Origin: Eutypella sp. D-1
Lineage: Eukaryota > Ascomycota > Sordariomycetes > Xylariales > Diatrypaceae
DNA: 64,000 nt
Assembly (NCBI GenBank): GCA_023313575.1
Contig: JAJTTP010000026.1
Location: forward strand, 62,001-126,000
Direction: 5' to 3'
The stretch's first letter is position 1. Each line of letters opens with the position of its first letter. The translations under genes were made by a program, and so were the position numbers. Of the stretch, positions 56,671-64,000 are shown piece by piece. The notes under the pieces are model-generated. The model was given only the letters and a program-made list of their open reading frames with translations, was not told the origin of the DNA and did no database searches.

Positions 56671-57597
56671 TTAAAAAGAAAAGTATACTCGCCACGGACC
56701 GAGACACTCGCCTTGCCCCCATACCAGGAGTATCTGGTTTAGAAGATCCCTTACGCCCTCCAGTTCGCCCTCCAGTTCGCCCTCCGGTCTATCCTGCTCC
56801 GGCCTACCCTCCGACACACGTAAACTATGGTGCTCGAGATCCCTACGGATGTCCTCTATGCTATCCGAGAGGGCGGCAAAGACCTTGACAGTGGCGCATT
56901 TCTTCCCCTTAAGCTTTTGCGGGAGCGACAGGACCACCCGGATCGCGTCCAACACCTCTAGATCGTCCTGCTTCAAAAAGTCTTCCAGATTGCAAGAGTA
57001 GCCGTCCAGAAAGACGTACAGCGTAAACTTCTCCGGCGCCTCCTCCAGAAGTCGGCGGAGCATGTTCCGGACATCTGTGTAGTTTGTAATGAACTGGTCG
57101 TAGTTCCTGTACTCTTCGCCCTTCAGCCATTTCCACCTGCTGCTATCGCCCTGTTCGTCACCCAATATCTCGTTCAGCTGAAGTAGCTGGCCGATGAGGG
57201 AGAGGAGGACTTCCACGCCACGGTTTTTCTGGGCCGGCAGCTGCGGGAGCCTTGCATAAATCAGGGCGCAGGAAGTTTCCTGGTCGGTTTTCTCTTGGTG
57301 AACGCGTTGCCGGAGGATAGTCGCGAGTTGCTCGAATCTCGTGGAATCTGCCTGCACCGACATGGGTGCGGGTGGCTGGAAGAGACAGACTAGAACCTGA
57401 GAGCCGGCTCGCCCAAGGAGATTCAGAATTTTCTCGATCTCAGACTCGTCAGTATGGCGGGGAGAGACAGATTGCAGTCTAGAGTTTGCCGCAGAGCTCT
57501 GTGCCATGGCCAGCCTACCCCACTCACCTGGGATGTCTGAAGTTTGCGGAATCGAGTCCCACTCGCTGGCGGAACTCAGGCTAGGGGCTCGATCCAT
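56671..57597 (-). CDS. Unknown protein, tandem paralogue A
   Basis: A single-exon frame of 308 residues, unrecognised but clearly related to the gene downstream (55367). Shared blocks: EVLLSLIGQLLQL, VRNMLRRLLEEA, LYVFLDGYSCNLEDF, DAIRVVLSLPQKLKGKKCATVKVFAALSDSIEDIRRDL. It has a longer N-terminus with a serine-rich start and a VLVCLFQPPAP strand where a P-loop would be expected, but no GxxxxGK. The pattern recalls the NTPase core of fungal STAND/NACHT proteins with a lost or absent P-loop (inference, weak). Both copies lie head to tail on the same strand. The C-terminus carries a GELEGELEG repeat. Confidence 0.6.
   Translation of the reverse strand: MDRAPSLSSASEWDSIPQTSDIPGEWGRLAMAQSSAANSRLQSVSPRHTDESEIEKILNLLGRAGSQVLVCLFQPPAPMSVQADSTRFEQLATILRQRVHQEKTDQETSCALIYARLPQLPAQKNRGVEVLLSLIGQLLQLNEILGDEQGDSSRWKWLKGEEYRNYDQFITNYTDVRNMLRRLLEEAPEKFTLYVFLDGYSCNLEDFLKQDDLEVLDAIRVVLSLPQKLKGKKCATVKVFAALSDSIEDIRRDLEHHSLRVSEGRPEQDRPEGELEGELEGVRDLLNQILLVWGQGECLGPWRVYFSF
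56749..56781. repeat. Short in-frame tandem repeat (GELE)
   Basis: Two to three copies of a CTCCAGTTCGCC unit on the plus strand encode the GELEGELEG segment near the C-terminus of paralogue A. Confidence 0.6.
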
Positions 57598-60185
57598 CCG
57601 AGGAATATATCTTGTCTAAGTCGTGGTACTGGAGACGAAGGCTCGAGTAGTCTGTGATGCTTACGTAGGCTGTAAGAAGGAAGGACTTGGGTGTAGATAC
57701 TGTTATTCAAGAATGCATGATTGAAATACGAGGGCGGTACACAAGGCTTTTATCCCCTCCCAATTTCTTCTAAGTGATTCACCCATGTCACGCAGTCGGG
57801 GATGTATTGGTACTCGTATCATACGAGGCTGAATACTTTCCTTGGACAAACTCGTCTCACAGTCCAGGGGTATCCCTAAGGCATTCACTTATTGTTTGCC
57901 CAAGGCAAAAGATCGAAGCCGAAGAAAGAGAGGTTGCACAAGATCCCTGGCAGCGTCGATTGATGGAAGGAGAACCTTCACATCCTAACGTTGTAGGGAT
58001 AAACCAACATCGCATTCCTTCGAGGAAGTTTGTCAAGTTGGACAAGTCCTGGTATAACTTGCCACAGCACAAAGGATTGGTTCGTAACGCTTCAAAACAC
58101 TAACAAGCAAACATTCAAGACAAGAACCGTATTACCATAACTCGGTCCGGAGACCAGAACATATTTGGGGGTCCTTTACTAAACTATCCGATAGAAATCT
58201 AGAAGGCCTTATATATCTCGATCGAACGTTGCGGTGGGAGCAATATCCCGTTGACCACAGATCTGTCCTCTGGAGCACGCTGGACGGGTTCGCGTGCTTC
58301 CTCGTCTCCGCCAGTACTGGAACACATCTCGAATTAAGCTGAGAATGAACTCGGGACTGGAGCCTCACCCAGCCTCGATTTGAGGGCCCGGCACGTGTAA
58401 AGGTTAAACTTCGGCATCTTATCTCCCTTTGATGAAGGCCTGCTGATCGCCTTATAAGATATATATTGTCGTGTGGATTTCATCACTTGCTTTTCTCATC
58501 TTTCACGCAGCTTCACGCACCTCGCAGATGCTATAGAATCTAGATCTGCTCCAACGCTGTACGGAGGTAGAACTTAGCGCCGAGACGGCGACCGAGCCCG
58601 GTGACCGGAGCCGAACGCATTGGCATGTCGTCATAAACGAGATGCGGACGGCCGAGGGCCCCGCTCCGAGCAACTTCGATGTCAACACAATACATCTTAG
58701 CCCCAGGTGCCAACTGAAGTCGGAACACCACCCCGGCATAGTTTGACGCAATCACAAGGACGAATTGCGGCTGAACTACGAGGGTCCTAGTGGACGGATC
58801 AGGTTTGGTGGCCTGGGCTTCTTACCAAGATAGGCAAGATTTGGGATCAACGGGCGAATAAGAGGAATAGACCTCGGGACTGGCAGAGAACTAGAGCTTC
58901 TTAGTTGGACAGCCGAACAGATCCCGATATCGGCCCATTGCGGACCTTCCTGTTTCTGTCTCCGCTTCTGTCTGCCCTTTTCCCCCTTTTTTGCACGTGT
59001 TAGCCAATCATATGCCGGCATCTGGGAACATGCAGGTCCCGCACCGACATGGCGGGTATGGATGTATTGATGTAGTGATGTGAGTGAGACGTACATATAA
59101 AAATGCCTGATATAAATGTAACCACGGAGGTTTTCTCAGGGCTCTTCGGAGATCAAAGAATGTTTACAAACCCGCGTCTGCTCTATGCCCGAGGCATGAA
59201 AAAAAAATAAAAGAGAAATCATAAAAGAATGTATTCCGATATCGGCTATGAGGGGACGAGAAATAGTAGTAGAAGCAGATGGAAAGCGGAAGTAATGTCG
59301 TTGTGGTCCCCTTACTACATAGTGCCATGTAAGTAGTTGAGTACCTAGGTAAGTAGTTGATAAGGCTGAACCCACCGCCTAAGAACGTCGAGACATCGCG
59401 AGATTTGCAAAAGGAGGCAAGCGCGGCGAAAGAGGACTAAAAAAAGGGAGGATCAAAATTTTGTGGGTCAGAACGGCGGTACTTCGTTAGTAACTTCTTA
59501 AAGCTCTAGGGCCCGGCCCATCTTTCAAACGGACCGGGTGGTCTGATAACCCTGGATAACCTGATAACTTTCGCCCAAAACCGTGGAAAGTGTGAATAAT
59601 ATGCGCATCGGAAGTAGTCATGGTAAGTCATGGCAAGTCGCGTTTGAACAACCCGGTTGGTCGGGATTTGCCTCATACATACTACCTAAGTACATAGACC
59701 GAATGGCGCCCCGTGCTTGTACTGACGTATGTACCGTTGTTATCTGGCGGCTGGTTGCCTGGGTGCCCAGTAATTACCCCTTAGGTTAGGTGTTAGGTGT
59801 AACTATCAAGTTATCAGATAATCAGGTACATCAAGGTGGTTCCTTCCGCACGATAGTGAGGTAGTTAGTAGCAAGCAGTACGTAGTGTAGTGCCAGGTGT
59901 ATGTAGTAGACATGTTTTTTTTTTCCTGATAGCGAAAGAAGGAGCTTCCCAAAGCTCTAGTTGACCTGTCTTTCTTAAGTACCTTTTACATTTTCTAATA
60001 GCTTCCCTTCCCTTCCTACTTCCTACCAATTTCTCCTCATCTTTTTTTTTTATCTCAACACCAAACCAAACACACGATACCCAGATACCCAAGCGGCAAC
60101 TGCTTTTTCTTGCAAACATTTCTCTCTTCCCGCACCAACCACCCACCAACGCTTCCCTCAAACAACAACAAAATAAATAGCAACC
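57598..60185. other. Intergenic spacer with unrecognised open frame
   Basis: About 2.6 kb between the paralogue pair (minus) and the peroxiredoxin (plus). It contains the duplicated upstream segment (57776-57905), a minus-strand open stretch at 58540-58821 (listed separately), TACCTA words near 59340-59350 and 59686, T runs at 59913-59924 and 60041-60051, and a CA-rich leader just before the peroxiredoxin ATG. Confidence 0.4.
58540..58821 (-). CDS. Unrecognised open frame without ATG, possible exon or remnant
   Basis: Ninety-three sense codons are open on the minus strand, with a coding-like composition (TLVVQPQFVLVIASNYAG, LQLAPGAKMYCVDIEVAR, GRPHLVYDDMP, LGAKFYLRTALEQI) and a terminal stop at 58540. 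There is a stop directly upstream and no early ATG. A CAG at 58813-58815 could be a splice acceptor, but I found no compatible upstream exon. It could be a gene remnant, a terminal exon or chance. Confidence 0.25.
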   Translation of the reverse strand, partial: EAQATKPDPSTRTLVVQPQFVLVIASNYAGVVFRLQLAPGAKMYCVDIEVARSGALGRPHLVYDDMPMRSAPVTGLGRRLGAKFYLRTALEQI

Positions 60186-60912
60186 ATGTCTTCCACTCAG
60201 GCTTTCGTTCAGCGTGAGGCTCCTGGCTTCACCGCCACCACCGTCTTCCCCGGCGGCGAGTTCAAGGACATCAACCTGTCCGACTACCGCGGCCAATGGT
60301 AAGTTTGACCAAAAATAGACAAACGAGATCAAGTTCAGTCAGTCACTGACACTCTCTCTATCTAGGGTCGTCCTTCTGTTCTACCCTCTGGACTTCACCT
60401 TCGTCTGCCCCACCGAGATCATCAGCTTCAACGACGCCCTGCCTCAGTTCGAGGCGCTGAACACCACGGTTCTCGGCGTGTCGACGGACTCGCACTTCTC
60501 GCACCTGGCGTGGGTGTCGCAGCCTCGCAAGCAGGGCGGTCTGGGCCCGGACCTGAAGCTGCCGCTGGTGGCCGACAAGAACCAGGCCATCAGCCGCAAG
60601 TACGGCGTGCTGCTCGAGGACCAGGGCGTCGCCCTGCGGGGGCTGTTCATCATCGACCCCAAGGGCGTCCTGCGCCAGATCACCGTCAACGACCTGCCCG
60701 TCGGCCGCAGCGTCGACGAGACCGTCCGCCTCATCCAGGCCTTCCAGTTCACTGACGAGTTCGGCGAGGTCTGCCCTGCCAACTGGCAGGCCGGCTCCAA
60801 GGGCATGAAGGCCGATCCCAAGGGCAGCCTCGAGTACTTCTCCACCCAGCCCAACGGCAGCGGTGCCGACTCCAACAACAAGCGCCAGCGCGTCGACGCT
60901 ATGGTCGAGTAG
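60186..60912 (+). CDS. 2-Cys peroxiredoxin (thioredoxin peroxidase)
   Basis: A cytosolic peroxidase that reduces H2O2 and organic peroxides with thioredoxin. 219 residues, exons 60186-60298 and 60366-60912. The peroxidatic Cys52 lies in FTFVCPTEI and the resolving Cys, near residue 174, in GEVCPANW. Both the GGLG (residues about 95-98) and YF motifs of hyperoxidation-sensitive eukaryotic enzymes are present, so a signalling or chaperone switch is plausible. A C-terminal extension after YF ([23 protein letters not shown] region) contains a basic KRQR that could be a nuclear signal. Codons are strongly C/G-ending and the ATG context is CAACCATGTC, both typical of a highly expressed gene. The 5' leader is CT-, then CA-rich. 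Confidence 0.93.
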
Positions 60913-63786
60913 ACGCCCTGGCGTCCGACGTGTGTTGGTGTGTGGCGGGGTTGACGTCGACCCCGCTGACCCTTGATGACTTGACGTTTTTGATGACGAC
61001 TGGACCTTGATCCCTCATTGCCCTAGCATAGCAGGCGAGCGGGCTGTGTGTGATATGAGAAACCGAGAGAGAGAACTTAGACATAGAGCCATAGAGATGG
61101 ACTTCGCTAGCGGGTTCGGTTAATAGGTAGAGAAAGAAAGAAAGAAACAACGAGTAGCTACAGCTGCATAGATAATTCACAGATATTCGCACCCAATGCT
61201 TCCTTCCGCTTGATGCCCATCATCGTACCTGTCTGTCTGTCTGTCTACCTGCCCACGTAAACCAGTGCAAGGCGTTTGTTTGATTTGAGTTGGAGGTGGT
61301 GATATCTGATTGGGGTCGTCGTTCACGCATGCATGTCATGTCTCGTTCCCTGTCTCACCCGATTCCGGCGTCCAATCACGTGCATTGGATCGTCGGCCAC
61401 TGTTATTATCAGATTGATCGCCAAGCCCTCTTATCTTGCTCACTCTTTTCTCTATTGTGTTGAAGATTTCTCATAACGCGAAAAAAAAAAAAGAAAAGAC
61501 AAATAAATTCGACCGTGTCGATTTTTGCCTGATAGATTCTTGAGATATATATATATATATATTTACATGCGCGCGGCCACGCCTAGGTTGGCACGCGAAG
61601 TTATCATCAAGTACCGCAGCCACCCATCCATTCATCCAACCATTCATTTCATCTCCAACCCCCCCCCCCCCCATCCTCCCCCAGCAGTGAAGAGAAACAG
61701 CCCAGCGTATCGGGCGAGAAGAGGTGCGGGAGGGGGAAGAGTTGCTTGCTTGTTTTCTTGCTCAGTCCTAGATCCACCGAGGTTAAGTTAAACAATCGTG
61801 CAAACCGCGTCTGCGTTCAACACCAACACCACGAACACCACCACCTTCTTATCGCATCCCATCGCATCCCTAAATCCGTAAATGTCACTTAAAACTCACT
61901 CACCCACCCACTAACTAACTCACCAACTTACTTACTGCTTGTAAATCTATGCCATAAATTGTTTATCTAGAGGTCTTACAACCAAAACAAGTACTTATTC
62001 TCTCTAATCTATCTATCTATCTATATATGAGTAGATTATGGATCCGTGTATAAATAAAGGGGCTTCAACCCCCCCCTCAACCCCCCCCTCCCCCCGCCCG
62101 CCCTCCATCCCCGTATATATGATAAAGGAGTTAAAAATGCCAATAACTATTCAACCAGCACTTTGAAGAATATATAGTTATTTATGTCCCTGATAATCAT
62201 TACGTAGGAATTGAAGGTGCTATATTATACTTACAGTTTTGTAGATGCAGTTGGGTTTCTACTAGCTCTACCTACTTGTATCTGTATATATATATACTCC
62301 AGCAATCCCACAGTAAACCCTCCTCCTCCCACAACTTCTTACCCCTCTCTCTCTCTCTCTCCCTCTTCCCCCTTTGGCTCTGTAACTCAAATCCTCTATA
62401 AAACAATAGGTACAGAAAGAAGAGAAAGAAAAGTTATGACGTCCCTATGCAGGGTAGGGAAGCTAGAAAGAACATATCGGTATTCCTGTCTATACTTTTA
62501 TCGATAGTTGGTTCCTTGTTTTTCTTTTTTCCTTCTTTCTTTTTTCTTTTTCTTTTTTTTTTTTTTTTTTTGCGTTTGTTCACAGTAGCAGATAAGCGGG
62601 CTAGGTAGGTAATATCTCCCATACCATACCTATCGACATACCCGTATACTTGCTCAGTCTGACCCAGTTACTTACATACATAATACACCTACTAATATCG
62701 AAATATAGAGAAAATATGACTTGATTGACACGAGAGTCCAGCATACTCTACTCTACTCTAGATAGCAGGAGGCAGACCCGACGTCCCTTATATACATACA
62801 CAATATAACAATATCTCCGTCTTGAACTTCATCGCTGCTGCTGGTATTGCTCGTCAGATGACCATACTTACTTACTTCACTTAATCGTATTCACCAGCCA
62901 GCCTGATATAAATAAGGCAAGGGAACAAGATGTCCGATTACTTGCTTGTCTACCTTATACCTACCTACCTAGGCAGACGGGTATCTAGATCGTATCGTAT
63001 CGTATTGTGTACACATCTCGCTCCGTCCGCCTATCCATCCATCCCTGGGGCCATCTGTCCCATCCCAGGGCCATCCCACCAAACCCAGCCCAGCTCAACC
63101 CGACCCAGTTCAGGTCATTTCAATTCACCACACCACGTTCTGGCACCAGGCTGCCCTCCAGTGTCCCAAAGAGGCCAGGGCAATTATCGACCCAAAACGA
63201 ATAACATCGCATCTCTCTACAAAGGCAACCAAGGGCAGCCCATCCAGTCAAGTTGAGCCAGTCAACCAAGACCAGTCCCTCAGTCAAATCAACCAAGGGC
63301 AACCCATCAGTCAAGTCAAATCAAATCAAGTCAAAGTCAACCTAGTAACATCTAAAAACCCCTTTCTTTCTTTCTTTTAGCTGAAGAAGTAAGTTAAGTG
63401 AATCTTTTTCTTTCCCCTTTCTTCCCCCTTTAATTCCCCCTTTCCTCCCCTTTCCTTTCCTTTTCTGGTCGCGACATCATTCATCTCATCACATGCCATG
63501 CCACCTGTTTCGTCCTTGGCAATGCGGTGCAGTGCCAGCCAAGACGCGAGGTACATCCCCCCCCCCCCCGCCCCTTCCTATTGGGTCTATCGGGAACCCC
63601 CTTTTTCCGCTGCGCTCCGCTTCTACCTCCCCGGACGCCTCCTCGTGCGAACTTAGCTCGTTCAATTGACGTACATACGCACGTACATCCATACCCTCAC
63701 TCCTCACTCTTAACCCGTTTTCCTCTCATCTCGTCTCGTACCCCATCCACCGATCCATTAATCCACTCACTCACATCACACCACCT
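60913..63786. other. Long convergent spacer rich in simple sequence
   Basis: About 2.9 kb without a supportable gene. Features: a GAAA/TTTC patch (61128-61150), an A run (61480-61491), an (AT)n run (61545-61561), poly(C) at 61659-61672 and 63557-63569, C-rich patches at 62070-62100, a T run at about 62555-62571, and repeated CCCAG/CAAGTCAA words at 63060-63340. TACCTA words recur (62268, 62604 and 62960). Confidence 0.4.
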
Positions 63787-64000
63787 CTACTCCTCCTCCT
63801 CCTCCTCGTCATCGTCATCCTCCTCATCCTTGTCAGCCCCAGCCTCAGCCTCACCACCATTAACAGCCCCCCCAGCCTCCCCAGCATCATCAACAACCCC
63901 GCCCTCCTTCTCAAGTCTAAGCCACTCATCCCACTCGGGGAACAAATCCTCGTCCTCGACGGGCACAGCGATCATCTTCGCAACACGACCACGCTTAGCC
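63787..64000 (-). CDS. C-terminal part of an acidic-tailed protein, runs off the window
   Basis: The last 70 residues of a minus-strand gene that starts beyond the right edge. Visible sequence begins AKRGRVAKMIAVPVEDEDLFPEWDEWLRLEKE and ends in a low-complexity region of Ala/Gly/Glu and a terminal run of Asp and Glu (DKDEEDDDDEEEEEE). Acidic tails of this type occur in nuclear, chaperone and ribosome-assembly proteins, but I do not recognise the family from this fragment. No splice site is seen inside it. Confidence 0.6.
   Translation of the reverse strand, partial: AKRGRVAKMIAVPVEDEDLFPEWDEWLRLEKEGGVVDDAGEAGGAVNGGEAEAGADKDEEDDDDEEEEEE

Noticed and set aside
57774..58103. 109-codon plus-strand frame
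   Set aside because: Overlaps the duplicated upstream region of paralogue A, has no motif, and the matching region upstream of paralogue B is not open in the same way.
58776..59096. 106-codon minus-strand frame upstream of the orphan frame at 58540
   Set aside because: Tested as an upstream exon through a GTAAGA donor: the required 39-nt intron is very short and the phases do not match.
1..64000. CRISPR arrays, rRNA genes, complete transposons
   Set aside because: No spaced direct repeats, rRNA-like blocks, terminal repeats with a transposase, or reverse-transcriptase motifs were found on reading.

Overview
The window looks like a piece of a filamentous ascomycete genome (Pezizomycotina, most likely a Sordariomycete). 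Genes carry short introns of about 50-120 nt with GT-AG (rarely GC-AG) borders, many coding exons are C/G-ending, and intergenic spacers contain homopolymer runs and TACCTA/TAGGTA words. It contains a BLI-3 homologue, an RGS-LOV photoreceptor of the BcLOV4 type, Zn2Cys6/fungal-specific transcription factors and a GT90 glycosyltransferase. No prokaryotic, viral or CRISPR feature is visible. Gene models were spliced by eye from reading frame, splice consensus and family conservation, so ends given are coding ends, not transcript ends.

Left part (1-34 kb), accessory in character: a short-chain dehydrogenase (853-1849), a myo-inositol-type sugar transporter (3434-5309, minus), a transcription-factor-like protein without a visible zinc cluster (6517-8194), a CYP53-like P450 (9183-10824, minus), a Zn2Cys6 factor divergent from it (11489-14020), a second-type NADPH-P450 reductase (14517-16740, minus), a myo-inositol 2-dehydrogenase-like oxidoreductase (17952-19229), a second SDR (21087-21994, minus), a GT90 enzyme (22626-24533, minus), the RGS-LOV photoreceptor (26638-28822, minus), exonuclease V (30048-31729, minus), a small F-box protein with a C-terminal membrane segment (32517-33177) and a small secreted cysteine-containing protein (33495-33902, minus). 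Spacers here are 0.5-2.6 kb and mostly featureless.

Right part (36.5-61 kb), mostly conserved housekeeping genes: mitochondrial acylcarnitine carrier, Msc2/ZnT-type zinc transporter with histidine-rich repeats, ALG1 mannosyltransferase, UBC7-type E2, SNU23 splicing factor, DPH5 diphthine synthase, BLI-3, a large F-box protein, a divergent tandem pair of unknown proteins (55367-57597), and a 2-Cys peroxiredoxin (60186-60912). The window ends inside an acidic-tailed protein gene on the minus strand.

How the genes may work together: the P450, its own reductase and two related transcription factors form a plausible self-contained aromatic-compound hydroxylation module (inference). The inositol transporter and dehydrogenase on its flanks could belong to inositol uptake and oxidation. 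The RGS-LOV protein, BLI-3 and peroxiredoxin fit a light/oxidative-stress theme, although they are not adjacent. The most unusual items are the P450/CPR/TF block, the transcription factor lacking its DNA-binding domain, the micro-exon with GC-AG intron in the zinc cluster of the second factor, the uORF that overlaps the start codon of the 52.5-kb F-box gene, and the tandem paralogue pair with a degenerate STAND-NTPase look.
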